64,000 bases of DNA, taken from contig RPFO01000022.1 of assembly GCA_009746045.1 (NCBI GenBank), positions 414,001 through 478,000 of the forward strand, in the 5' to 3' direction. This document shows positions 13,247 to 24,644 of this stretch, piece after piece. The notes under the pieces are model-generated. The model was not told where the DNA came from and made no database searches. It worked only from the letters and a program-made list of their open reading frames with translations. The position numbers and the translations under genes are program-made. Source of the stretch: Mesostigma viride (lineage: Eukaryota > Streptophyta > Mesostigmatophyceae > Mesostigmatales > Mesostigmataceae). Positions within the stretch are counted from its first letter, which is position 1; each line of letters opens with the position of its first letter.

Positions 13247-13284
13247 CCTGAATCCTCTTCATTTTTTTTATGAGAGGATTCAGG
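13247..13284. repeat. hairpin-bearing satellite unit
   Basis: CCTGAATCCTCT is followed 14 bases later by its exact reverse complement AGAGGATTCAGG, so the unit can form a 12-bp stem. An inverted fragment of the unit has been added. The same hairpin recurs at 14334-14371, where a larger block was duplicated. Confidence 0.85.
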
Positions 13285-16200
13285 TTACATAAATGCCAAC
13301 CATGTAGGTAGACAAGCCATGATGACACCATGGGAGCCTGAATCCTCATCATTACTTACATAAATGCCATCCATGTACGTAGACGGGCCATGATGACACC
13401 ATGGGAGCCTAAATCCTCATCATTAATTACAAAATCGCCATCCATGTACGTAGACGGGCCATGATGACACCATGGGAGCCTGAATCCTCATCATTTACTA
13501 TTCCTTGACATCCATGTACGTAGACGGGCCATGATGACACAATGGGAGCCTGAATCCTCATCATTAATTACATAAATGCCATTCATGTACGTACACGGGC
13601 CATGATGACACCATGGGAGCCTGAATCCTCATCATTAATTACATAAATGCCATCCATGTACGTACACGGGCCATGATGACACCATGGGAGCCTGAATCCT
13701 CATCATTATATACAAAAATGCCATCCATGTACGTACACGGGCAATGATGACACCATGGGAGCCTGAATCCTCATCATTAATTACAAAATCGCCATCCATG
13801 TACGTACACGGGCCATGATGACACCATGGGAGCCTGAATCCTCATCATTTACTATTCCTTGACATCCATGTACGTAGACGGGCCATGATGACACCATGCA
13901 TGGGAGCCTGAATCCTCATCATTAATTACATAAATGCCATTCATGTACGTACACGGGCCATGATGACACCATGGGAGCCTGAATCCTCATCATTAATTAC
14001 ATAAATGCCATCCATGTACGTACACGGCACATACATGCTCCATGGGAGCCTGAATCCTCATCAATAATTACATAAATGCCAACCATGTACGTAGACGGGC
14101 CATGATGACACCATGGGAGCCTGAATCCTCATCATTTTTTTTCTTTGACATCCATGTACATACGTAGGCCAGCCATGATGACACCAATGGAGCCTGAATC
14201 TTCATCATTAATTACATACATGCCATCCATGTACGTAGACAAGCCATGATGACACCATGGGAGCCTGAATCCTCATCATTTACTATTCCTTGACATCCAT
14301 GTACGTAGGCCAGCCATGATGACACCAATGGAGCCTGAATCCTCTTCATTTTTTTTATGAGAGGATTCAGGTTACATAAATGCCAACCATGTACGTAGAC
14401 AAGCCATGATGACACCATGGGAGCCTGAATCCTCATCATTTTTTTTTCTTTGACATCCATGTACGTAGGCCAGCCATGATGACACCATGGGAGCCTGAAT
14501 CCTCATCAATTTTTTTTCTTTGACATCCATGTACGTAGACGGGCCATGATGACACCATGGGAGCCTGAATCCTCATCATTAATTACATGAATGCCATTCA
14601 TGTACGTACACGGGCCATGATGACACCATGGGAGCCTGAATCCTCATCATTAATTACATAAATGCCATCCATGTACGTACACGGGCCATGATGACACCAT
14701 GGGAGCCTGAATCCTCATCATTTACTATTCCTTGACATCCATGTACGTAGGCCAGCCATGGAGACACCATGGGAGCCTGAATCCTCCTCATTAATTACAT
14801 AAATGCCAACCATGTAGGTAGACAAGCCATGATGACCCCATGGGAGCCTGAATCCTCATCATTAATTACATAAATGCCATCCATGTACGTAGACGGGCCA
14901 TGATGACACCATGGGAGCCTGAATCCTCATCATTAATTACATAAATGCCATTCATGTACGTAGGCCAGCCATGGAGACACCATGAGAGCCTGAATCCTCA
15001 TCATTAATTACATAAATGCCAACCATGTACGTAGACAAGCCATGATGACACCATGGGAGCCTGAATCCTCATCATTAATTACATAAATGCCAACCATGTA
15101 CGTAGACAAGCCATGATGACACCACAGGCCTGAATCCTCATCATTAATTACATACATGCCATCCATGTACGTAGACAGGCCATGATGACACCATGGGAGC
15201 CTGAATCCTCATCATTTACTATTCCTTGACATCCATGTACGTAGGCCAGCCATGGAGACACCATGGGAGCCTGAATCCTCCTCATTAATTACAGAAATGT
15301 TAACCATGTACGTAGACAAGCCATGATGACCCCATGGGAGCCTGAATCCTCATCATTAATTACATAAATGCCATCCATGTACGTAGACGGGCCATGATGA
15401 CACCATGGGAGCCTGAATCCTCATCATTAATTACATACATGCCATCGATGTACGTACACGGGCCATGATGACACCATGGGAGCCTGAATCCTCATCATTT
15501 TTTTTTCTTTGACATCCATGTACGTAGACGGGCCATGATGACACCATGGGAGCCTGAATCCTCATCATTAATTACATAAATGCCATTCATGTACGTAGAC
15601 GGGCCATGATGACACCATGGGAGCCTGAATTCTCATCATTTACTATTCCTTGACATCCATGTACGTAGGCCAGCCATGGAGACAACATGGGAGCCTGAAT
15701 CCTCCTCATTAATTACATAAATGCCAACCATGTACGTAGACAAGCCATGATGACCCCATGGGAGCCTGAATCCTCATCATTAATTACATAAATGCCATCC
15801 ATGTACGTAGACGGGCCATGATGACACCATGGGAGCCTGAATCCTCATTATTATATACAAAAATGCCATCCATGTACGTACACGGGCAATGATGACACCA
15901 TGGGAGCCTGAATCCTCATCATTAATTACATAAATGCCATTCATGTACGTAGACATGACATGATGACACCATGGGAGCCTGAATCCTCATCATTAATTAC
16001 ATACATGCCATCCATGTACGTACACGGGCCATGATGACACCATGGGAGCCTGAATCCTCATCATTTTGTTTTCTTTGACATCCATGTACGTAGACGGGCC
16101 ATGATGACACCATGGGAGCCTGAATCCTCATCATTAATTACATACATGCCATCCATGTACGTAGGCCAGCCATGATGACACCATGGGAGCCTGAATCCTC

Positions 16201-16959
16201 ATCATTTACTATTCCTTGACATCCATGTACGTAGGCCAGCCATGGAGACACCATGGGAGCCTGAATCCTCCTCGTTAATTACATAAATGCCAACCATGTA
16301 CGTAGACAAGCCATGATGACCCATGGGAGCCTGAATCCTCATCATTTACTATTCCTTGACATCCATGTACGTAGACGGGCCATGATGACACCATGGGAGC
16401 CTGAATCCTCATCATTTACTATTCCTTGACATCCATGTACGTAGACGGGCCATGATGACACCATGGGAGCCTGAATTCTCATCATTTACTATTCCTTGAC
16501 ATCCATGTACGTAGGCCAGCCATGGAGACAACATGGGAGCCTGAATCCTCCTCATTAATTACATAAATGCCAACCATGTACGTAGACAAGCCATGATGAC
16601 CCCATGGGAGCCTGAATCCTCATCATTAATTACATAAATGCCATCCATGTACGTAGACGGGCCATGATGACACCATGGGAGCCTGAATCCTCATTATTAT
16701 ATACAAAAATGCCATCCATGTACGTACACGGGCAATGATGACACCATGGGAGCCTGAATCCTCATCATTAATTACATAAATGCCATTCATGTACGTAGAC
16801 ATGACATGATGACACCATGGGAGCCTGAATCCTCATCATTAATTACATACATGCCATCCATGTACGTACACGGGCCATGATGACACCATGGGAGCCTGAA
16901 TCCTCATCATTTTTTTTTCTTTGACATCCATGTACGTAGACGGGCCATGATGACACCAT

Positions 16960-17484
16960 TAATTAATTAATTAATTAAACTCGTGCTCCCGTTGGGGAGT
17001 CACGGAGCACCGAAGTGCTTTTAATCCCTGTGTGTGCACTACAGGAGAAAGGGCAGAGACCCCCAGTCTCCTTCATGCCAAAGGCATGCCACAGCTGCAA
17101 TCGGGCGCGGCTAGCTAAAAGGACAGGCTAACGATCCGGCAAACTGTGGGTGCAATAAGACCCATGTGAGCATATCATAGCAAGGAGCGTGGGCAAGTAA
17201 TCTGAACATAGCCAGGGCGTAGCATGGCTGTACTAGGACTAGGCTATGGCTGGTTGTGTACCGTGCGTTGGCGGCACGTGACTAGGTGTGTTGGCACAGC
17301 TAGGCAACATTCTAGGCATGGCTGCCTTAGCGGCAGTGACGCCAATGGTTACAAGCTAGGGCTATTGCTATTCTAGCCCGCTGGGGGCGTCCACATCTTG
17401 TGGTTGATCATCAGGTCCCCGCCCCTCCAGTACACCTTGGGCTTCTGGGGGTCCTGCTTATGGCGGAGGTATTCCGGCCACAGG
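16960..17484 (-). mobile_element. 5'-truncated LINE insertion in the satellite
   Basis: A 525-bp non-satellite insert sits exactly inside one satellite unit. It is flanked by TGACACCAT on both sides (16951-16959 and 17485-17493), a 9-bp target-site duplication; removing the insert and one copy restores the satellite unit. On the minus strand it starts in coding sequence, has a stop at 17375-17373, a ~410-bp 3' UTR and ends in an (AATT)n tail. This is the layout of a 5'-truncated LINE. The tail of its protein does not match the LINE at 1-3705, so it is another family. Confidence 0.8.
17373..17483 (-). pseudogene. C-terminal end of a LINE protein
   Basis: Thirty-six codons open from the truncation point to a TAG. 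The visible end reads LWPEYLRHKQDPQKPK and finishes with NHKMWTPPAG. It is only the last part of a protein and has no start. I do not recognise the domain; its retroelement identity rests on the target duplication and tail. Confidence 0.6.
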
Positions 17485-20427
17485 TGACACCATGGGAGCC
17501 TGAATCCTCATCATTAATTACATACATGCCATCCATGTACGTAGGCCAGCCATGATGACACCATGGGAGCCTGAATCCTCATCATTTACTATTCCTTGAC
17601 ATCCATGTACGTAGGCCAGCCATGGAGACACCATGGGAGCCTGAATCCTCCTCGTTAATTACATAAATGCCAACCATGTACGTAGACAAGCCATGATGAC
17701 CCCATGGGAGCCTGAATCCTCATCATTAAATACTATTCCTTGACATCCATGTACGTAGACGGGCCATGATGACACCATGGGAGCCTGAATCCTCTTCATT
17801 AATTACATAAATGCCAACCATGTACGTAGACGGGCCATGATGACACCATGGGAGCCTGAATCCTCATCATTTTTTTTATGAAACATCCATGTACGTAGGC
17901 CAGCCATGATGACACCATGGGAGCCTGAATCCTCATCATTTTTTTTTCTTTGACATCCATGTACGTAGACGGGCCATGATGACACCATGGGAGCCTGAAT
18001 CCTCATCATTTACTATTCCTTGACATCCATGTACGTACACGGGCCATGATGACACCATGGGAGCCTGAATCCTCATCATTTACTATTCCTTGACATCCAT
18101 GTACGTAGGCCAGCCATGGAGACACCATGGGAGCCTGAATCCTCCTCGTTAATTACATAAATGCCAACCATGTACGTAGACAAGCCATGATGACACCATG
18201 GGAGCCTGAATCCTCATCATTTACTATTCCTTGACATCCATGTACGTAGACGGGCCATGATGACACCATGGGAGCCTGAATCCTCATCATTAATTACATA
18301 AATGCCAACCATGTACGTAGACGGGCATTGATGACACCATGGGAGCCTAAATCCTCCTCATTAATTACATAAATGCCATCCATGTACGTAGGCCAGCCAT
18401 GGAGACACCATGGGAGCCTGAATCCTCATCATTAAATACATACATGCCATCCATGTACGTAGACAGGCCATGATGACACCATGGGAGCCTGAATCCTCAT
18501 CATTAATTACATACTTGCCATTCATGTACGTAGACGGGCCATGGAGACACCATGGGAGCCTGAATCCTCATCATTTACTATTCCTTGACATCCATGTACG
18601 TAGACGGGCCATGATGACACCATGGGAGCCTGAATCCTCCTCATTAATTACATAAATGCCAACCATGTAGGTAGACAAGCCATGATGACCCCATGGGAGC
18701 CTGAATCCTCATCATTAATTACATAAATGCCATCCATGTACGTAGACGGGCCATGATGACACCATGGGAGCCTGAATCCTCATCATTAATTACATAAATG
18801 CCATTCATGTACGTAGGCCAGCCATGGAGACACCATGGGAGCCTGAATCCTCATCATTAATTACATAAATGCCAACCATGTACGTAGACAAGCCATGATG
18901 ACACCATGGGAGCCTGAATCCTCATCATTAATTACATAAATGCCAACCATGTACGTAGACGGGCCATGATGACACCATGGGAGCCTGAATCCTCATCATT
19001 TTTTTTATGAAACATCCATGTACGTAGACAGGCCATGATGACACCATGGGAGCCTGAATCCTCATCATTTACTATTCCTTGACATCCATGTACGTAGGCC
19101 AGCCATGGAGACACCATGGGAGCCTGAATCCTCCTCATTAATTACAGAAATGTTAACCATGTACGTAGACAAGCCATGATGACCCCATGGGAGCCTGAAT
19201 CCTCATCATTAATTACATAAATGCCATCCATGTACGTAGACGGGCCATGATGACACCATGGGAGCCTGAATCCTCATCATTAATTACATACATGCCATCG
19301 ATGTACGTACACGGGCCATGATGACACCATGGGAGCCTGAATCCTCATCATTTTTTTTTCTTTGACATCCATGTACGTAGACGGGCCATGATGACACCAT
19401 GGGAGCCTGAATCCTCATCATTAATTACATAAATGCCATTCATGTACGTAGACGGGCCATGATGACACCATGGGAGCCTGATTTCTCATCATTTACTATT
19501 CCTTGACATCCATGTACGTAGGCCAGCCATGGAGACAACATGGGAGCCTGAATCCTCCTCATTAATTACATAAATGCCAACCATGTACGTAGACGGGCCA
19601 TGATGACACCATGGGAGCCTGAATCCTCCTCGTTAATTACATAAATGCCATCCATGTACGTAGACGGGCCATGATGACACCATGGGAGCCTGAATCCTCA
19701 TTATTATATACAAAAATGCCATCCATGTACGTACACGGGCCATGATGACACCATGGGAGCCTGAATCCTCATCATTAATTACATAAATGCCATTCATGTA
19801 CGTAGACATGACATGATGACACCATGGGAGCCTGAATCCTCATCATTAATTACATACATGCCATCCATGTACGTACACGGGCCATGATGACACCATGGGA
19901 GCCTGAATCCTCATCATTTTTTTTTCTTTGACATCCATGTACGTAGACGGGCCATGATGACACCATGGGAGCCTGAATCCTCATCATTAATTACATACAT
20001 GCCATCCATGTACGTAGGCCAGCCATGATGACACCATGGGAGCCTGAATCCTCATCATTTACTATTCCTTGACATCCATGTACGTAGGCCAGCCATGGAG
20101 ACACCATGGGAGCCTGAATCCTCCTCGTTAATTACATAAATGCCAACCATGTACGTAGACAAGCCATGATGACCCCATGGGAGCCTGAATCCTCATCATT
20201 TACTATTCCTTGACATCCATGTACGTAGACGGGCCATGATGACACCATGGGAGCCTGAATCCTCTTCATTAATTACATAAATGCCAACCATGTACGTAGA
20301 CGGGCCATGATGACACCATGGGAGCCTGAATCCTCATCATTTTTTTTATGAAACATCCATGTACGTAGGCCAGCCATGATGACACCATGGGAGCCTGAAT
20401 CCTCATCATTTTTTTTTCTTTGACATC

Positions 20428-20640
20428 AACCGCTTCGCGACGTGACCCCGAGGGACCTTCCCGTACGCTTCCCGTACGCTTCCCGGTAGTTCGCGGTAGT
20501 TCCTACTAGTTGCTAGTTAGTTCCCAGGGAGGGGTGTGGATAGTTCCCAGGGTCTATGGATTTCCCAGGAAATTGGGAGAAGTTCCCAGGAAATCCGATG
20601 AGATCAGGGACTTTCCAGGGACCCAAGGGTGTGCGCCAGG
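20428..20640. other. junction between satellite and viral-type DNA
   Basis: The last satellite unit breaks off after CTTTGACATC at about 20427 and is followed at once by G/C-rich sequence with short imperfect repeats (CCCGTACGCTT twice, GGTAGTT, TTCCCAGG). No target duplication can be tested because the far end of the viral DNA is outside the window. Confidence 0.6.
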
Positions 20641-20930
20641 GTCCAGGACATTCCACGTGTCCGGGGACCCAGGGACAGTCCGGATGTCCGCGGGACCGAG
20701 GGACATTCCAGACGTCCGCGGGACCGAGGGACATTCCAGACGTCCGCAGGACCGAGGGACATTCCAGATGTCCGCAGGACCGACGGACATCCCAGATGTC
20801 CGCAGGACCGACGGACATCCCAGATGTCCGCTGGACCGAGGGACATTCCAGATGTCCGCGGGACCGAGGGACATTCCAGACGTCCGCGGGACCGAGGGAC
20901 ATTCCAGACGTCCGCGACGGGCAGGCGGGT
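20640..20930. repeat. 28-bp tandem repeat
   Basis: About eight to nine copies of a 28-bp unit built on GGGACATTCCAGACGTCCGC and GGGACCGA. Copies carry point changes such as GACGG for GAGGG. It produces false ORFs in several frames. It lies at the left edge of the viral-type DNA. Confidence 0.9.
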
Positions 20931-21094
20931 ATCCAGGGAGTGTGGTGTCGTAACCGCAATTCGGACGACGCCATATGGCTTGTCATACACCCGCCACGTG
21001 GCGCATATGGATTGGAGGGAAGTACGTGGAGGTCGGGGAACCACGGGGAGTACGAGGGAAAAATGTGTACGGGGGAAGTATCCGGAACTCCCAC

Positions 21095-21646
21095 ATGACC
21101 GTCGCGTCGCCGTACCACAGGCGGGAAGGTGCCGCGCCCGACGCCCGCCGAAAGCGAATGCTGCAGCTCGCCGCCGCGCAGGGGATCCCGCCGGCCGTGC
21201 AGCAGTCGTCCGGGTTCCTCCAGACCGCGTTCAACGGCGTGCTCAAGCTGCTGTTCCGGAAAGTGGGCTCGAAGATTATCCGCGAGGCGATCAAGCGGGA
21301 GGGGGGTCTCCAGGCCCTCCTAAAGTTCAATTCGCCCCTTAAAGCTTTTAACATGGGCGGGCTGCAGAGCTACCTCGGCACCAAAGGGGCGCGCGTGGCC
21401 AGGGCGGTGCGGATCGGCATCCGCGTCGTACGCATTGTCATGATGGTCGGGTACGTCATACCCAAGGGACTCGAGGAGTTCGACGTGATGGAGCTCGCGG
21501 CCGGGACCGCGGCCGACGGGTACGACCGCACGCACGACGCGATCGTCGGGATCGAGGGGGACGAGGACGAGGAGCTGGCGGCGCTCGCGGCGGCGGGCGC
21601 GGTCGAGGAGGAGCTGTCCGTCGACGACGAGATCGTCTATTTTTAG
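21095..21646 (+). CDS. hypothetical viral-type protein, 183 aa
   Basis: The ATG at 21095 is chosen because upstream codons in the same frame lie in repeat-derived sequence, and G/C-rich third positions start here. The N-terminal third is basic. Residues about 105-145 are amphipathic to hydrophobic (ARAVRIGIRVVRIVMMVGYVI), perhaps one membrane or membrane-associated segment. The C-terminal 40 residues are strongly acidic and end DDEIVYF. I do not recognise the family. It is followed 65 bases downstream by another plus-strand gene and could be co-expressed with it. Confidence 0.7.
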   Translation: MTVASPYHRREGAAPDARRKRMLQLAAAQGIPPAVQQSSGFLQTAFNGVLKLLFRKVGSKIIREAIKREGGLQALLKFNSPLKAFNMGGLQSYLGTKGARVARAVRIGIRVVRIVMMVGYVIPKGLEEFDVMELAAGTAADGYDRTHDAIVGIEGDEDEELAALAAAGAVEEELSVDDEIVYF

Positions 21647-21711
21647 CCGACGGGCCCGGCGGCGGCGGCGAAATCTTCTGCGCGAATCGTATCCGGATCC
21701 GGACCCGAACC

Positions 21712-22188
21712 ATGTCCGACGTGCGCGTGCTGACGATCCACTCCGACGCGGCGAACGTGACCGACGCGACCACGAGCGCGGCCAACGAGTGGCTCGTGAC
21801 CGTGTCGGCCGACGAGTCCGCGCCTTTGCTCGGCCCGCGGTGGAAGATGCATCTGCTCTACGCGTGCGTGAAGGGCTTCGTGCCCGCGGGCACCAGCCGG
21901 GTCGTGGGGATCTACTCGGACGGGTTCCTCGGGGCGGCGGACGGGGGGATGACGCTGTTGGCGGCCGAGACGGCGCTCTCGAACCTCGCGTCCGACGTCA
22001 CCGTGGTCAACCAGCAGAATTACTTGCCCGTCGCGAACCCGCGGCTGCTCAGGGACGGGGGCTCGTTCCGCGTGCGCATGTGCCACCTGGACGCGGCCAG
22101 CCCGCTGACCGCGGGCGCGCGGCCCGTCGTGGGCGACTGGACGCTCGTGCTGCGGCTCGAGATGCTGGGCAGCAAGCCGCGGACGTGA
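21712..22188 (+). CDS. small beta-rich protein, possible minor virion protein, 158 aa
   Basis: Short alternating hydrophobic strands with few charged helices suggest an all-beta fold, for example NEWLVTVSAD, WKMHLLYACV and GDWTLVLRLEML. The length and strand pattern recall small jelly-roll or penton-like virion proteins of large DNA viruses, but I see no diagnostic motif and make this only as an inference. The start has GTATCC about 25 bases upstream, close to the GTATA motif seen before other genes here. The stop is followed by a repeat zone. Confidence 0.6.
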   Translation: MSDVRVLTIHSDAANVTDATTSAANEWLVTVSADESAPLLGPRWKMHLLYACVKGFVPAGTSRVVGIYSDGFLGAADGGMTLLAAETALSNLASDVTVVNQQNYLPVANPRLLRDGGSFRVRMCHLDAASPLTAGARPVVGDWTLVLRLEMLGSKPRT

Positions 22189-22262
22189 GCGCGCGCGGGC
22201 GCCGGCGGAGACGAGGGGCGGAGGGTGGCCAGAGGGGGAGGTGCACGATGGCGGACTCGGTT

Positions 22263-22670
22263 CGGATGTGAGCTTACTCGGGCTGATTCCTCTGGAAGGA
22301 GAGATCACAGTGTAAATCCTCTCTGATGTGAGACGATTCGGGCTGCTTCCTCTGGACACGAGGTGCGTGATGGCTGATTCCTCTGGGGAGAAGTGCGTGA
22401 TGTTTGCTTCATCTGGACAGGAGGTGTGTGATGGCTGATTCCTCTGGAAGGAAGAGATCACAAGGTGATTCATCTGCAGAGGAAGACGTCGCCGGGCTGA
22501 TTCCTCTGGAAGGAAGAGATCACAAGGTGATTCATCTGCAGAGGAAGACGTCGCCGGGCTGATTCCTCTGGACACGAGGTTGCTTCATCTGCAGAGGAAG
22601 TCGTAACAGGGGTGATTCCTCTGGAGACGAGGTCCTGCAGAGGAAGACGTCGCCGGGCGATTCCTCTGGA
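22263..22670. repeat. degenerate repeat of GATTCCTCTGGA / TTCATCTGCAGAGGAAG words
   Basis: GATTCCTCTGGA and variants recur about every 30-60 bases, alternating with CATCTGCAGAGGAAG and GACGTCGCCGGGCTGATTCC. One ~62-bp segment is present twice nearly unchanged (about 22436-22497 and 22498-22559). The words are partly complementary to each other (TCCTCTG / CAGAGGA), so the array can fold. No coding sequence. Confidence 0.85.
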
Positions 22671-22679
22671 CGAAGGCGA

Positions 22680-23010
22680 GATTCGGCTCGGCCGGTGTAG
22701 ATTGCCACGTGGAGAGGTTCTATTGGACGGGAGCTTTGGCGCGGCCGGTGTAGAGTGCCACGTGGCGCGATTCTATTGGTTACGAAATTTGGCGCGGCCG
22801 GTGTGGAGCGTGGCCGTGGGGGAGTGGAAGGGGCGCGGGGAGGCCACGGGGAGCCACGGGAAGGCGGGGGAGGCCACGGGGAGGCCACGGGGAGTCACGG
22901 GGAAGGAGGGGAAGGCGGAGGCGTAACCGAAATTCGGCGAATCCGATTGGACGCGAGAATTGGCGCCGTTGACATAGAGAGTGCCACGTGGCGTCGACGG
23001 ATTTGACGGA
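22680..23010. repeat. repeats carrying CCACGTGG and inverted CCAAT boxes
   Basis: Three related ~60-bp units start with GGC(T/G)CGGCCGGTGTAGA or a similar word. Two of them contain (G)CCACGTGG (about 22709 and 22759) followed by ATTCTATTGG-type words; a further GCCACGTGGC lies at about 22982 next to GATTGGACGCGA. CCACGTGG is a G-box/E-box-type palindrome and ATTGG an inverted CCAAT. Promoter or enhancer function is inference only. Confidence 0.6.
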
Positions 23011-23029
23011 ACTATAAGCGCCGCGCCAG

Positions 23030-23880
23030 AGACGGGTGCACCCTCTGTTCCACCCTCCCTTTTTGCCCTCTTCACCCCCTTTTTTGACCCCCGAAAACCC
23101 CCTTCCCGACCCCCGAAAAAGGCCTGTTCCGGTGTTCCGGCTCCCCCCCCCTGGGCCGGTATCATTCTGAAAAAAAAATTTTCTGGGACCAAAATCCTCC
23201 GTTTCGGACTTAGCCGATTTCGGCCTCTCCTCTTCCCCTTTCTCTCCCTCCCTTCCTTCCTCTCTCTCCCTCTCCTTTCTCTCTCCCTCTCCTTTCTCTC
23301 TCCCTCTCCTTTCTCTCTCCCTCTCCCTCTCTCTTCTCCCCTCTCTTCCCGTCCCTATATATCCAGGGGTATAGGGTTCTATCTATTTATTTTTCCTATA
23401 AAATCAGTTTATAAAAAGATACCGGCACGCCATCCCGGAAATAGGATATATAAGACGGTGTCCTATTCACGCCCCACGGTTAAATAGGACGAATAGCCGC
23501 CTATATATACCGTTCCTATTCCCGGAGGGGGCGTGCTGGTATCATTCTAAAAAGTAGATAGTAGGAAAATATATAGACCCTATACCCTGGATATGTAAAG
23601 ACGGGGAGAGAGAGGAGAGAGAGGGAGAGGGAAGAGGGAAGAGAGAGGAGGAGGCCGAAATCGGCTAAGTCCAAAACGAAGGATTTCGGTCCCAGAAAAA
23701 TTTTTTTTCCGAATGATACCGGCCCAGGGGGGGGGAGCCGGAACACCGGAACAGGCCTTTTTCGGGGGTCGGGAAGGGGGTTTTCGGGGGTCAAAAAAGG
23801 GGGTGAAGAGGGCAAAAAGGGAGGGTGGAACGGAGGGATGCACCCGTTTCGGGCCGAATCGGCGCGGCGCTCCGAGTATC
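23030..23880. repeat. ~850-bp imperfect palindrome (inverted repeat with AT-rich centre)
   Basis: Left arm (about 23030-23475) and right arm (about 23475-23880) are reverse complements with scattered mismatches. Matching blocks include the Pu/Pyr tracts, the GGCCGGTATCATTCTGAAAA block (left about 23153, right about 23720), CCAGGGTATAGGG near 23360/23590, and GATACCGGCACGCC near 23418/23540. Pairing carries on weakly into the AT-rich centre near 23475. The arms flank no gene. It could be a fold-back element or the joined hairpin ends of a linear viral genome. Confidence 0.8.
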
Positions 23881-24059
23881 GGCCAATCGGATCGCTCGGT
23901 TTTGGCGGGAAATTGGGGGAATTCGGCGCGGCGCTCTCCGTGGAGATCTCGGGCTGACTCGGGGAGTTTCGGGTCGATCGGGGACTCTCGGGTCGGATCG
24001 GGGACTCTCGGGCCGACTCGGGTCGAATCGGGCCGACTCGGGTCGAATCGGAGGGAGAG

Positions 24060-24420
24060 GGGAGAGGGAAGAGAGAGGGGAGAGAGAGAGAGGAGGCCGA
24101 AATCGGCTAAGTCCAAAACGAAGGATTTCGGTCCCAGAAAATTTTTTTTTCCGAATGATACCGGCCCAGGGGGGGGGAGCCGGAACACCGGAACAGGCCT
24201 TTTTCGGGGGTCGGGAAGGGGGTTTTCGGGGGTCAAAAAAGGGGGTGAAGAGGGCAAAAAGGGAGGGTGGAACGGAGGGATGCACCCGTTTCGGGCCGAA
24301 TCGGCGCGGCGCTCCGAGTATCGACCAATCGGATCGCTCCGTTTCGCCGATGTGACGGATGGCGCGGCGCTCCGAGTAGCGACCAATCGGATCGCTCGGT
24401 TTTGGCGGGAATTTTGGGGA
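24060..24420. repeat. extra direct copy of the palindrome's right arm
   Basis: From about 24085 the sequence repeats the right arm (GGCCGAAATCGGCTAAGTCC through GGATGCACCCGTTTCGGGCC) in the same orientation. It is followed by two short copies of GGCGCGGCGCTCCGAGTA...CCAATCGGATCGCTC. ORFs of 200-300 codons here are by-products of the repeats. Confidence 0.85.
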
Positions 24421-24644
24421 CGGGTAGGGTCCTGGCACGAGGAGATCCACGGGAAGGTCCACGGGGAGGTCCACGTACGGCGCGCCGGATCCGCGGGACT
24501 CCCGTGTCGGTTCGGAGGATCGGAGGATCGGATCCGTGTCGGTTCGGAGGATCGGGAGGAGTGCGCCTACATGAGCCGCCGAGACCCTCGTCTCCCCTCA
24601 TCCCTTCCTCTCTCCCTCTCAACGATAGAAGCGCGCACGGTAGA

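Larger units (their letters stand above)
11090..20427. repeat. ~71-bp satellite array, about 9.3 kb
   Basis: The core unit contains ATGTACGTAGACGGGCCATG, then ATGACACCATGGGAGCCTGA, then ATCCTCATCATT and a variable spacer. Spacer variants recur: TAATTACATAAATGCCA, TACTATTCCTTGACATCC, or a T run followed by CTTTGACATCC. From the length I estimate 120-130 units. Blocks are duplicated at larger scale: about 918 bp apart near 11.3-12.9 kb, and about 3,853 bp apart (15.29 kb onward matches 19.14 kb onward). A truncated LINE interrupts it at 16960-17484. It stops abruptly where the viral DNA starts. Confidence 0.95.

Noticed and set aside
11273-19138. Many minus-strand ORFs of 60-290 codons with repeating MMRIQAPMVSSW-type phrases
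   Set aside because: They are translations of the ~71-bp satellite, whose unit lacks frequent stops on that strand. They have no independent coding signs.
11090-20427. CRISPR-like look of regular ~70-bp repeats
   Set aside because: The whole unit varies by point changes and recurs in blocks; there are no unique spacers and the DNA is eukaryotic.
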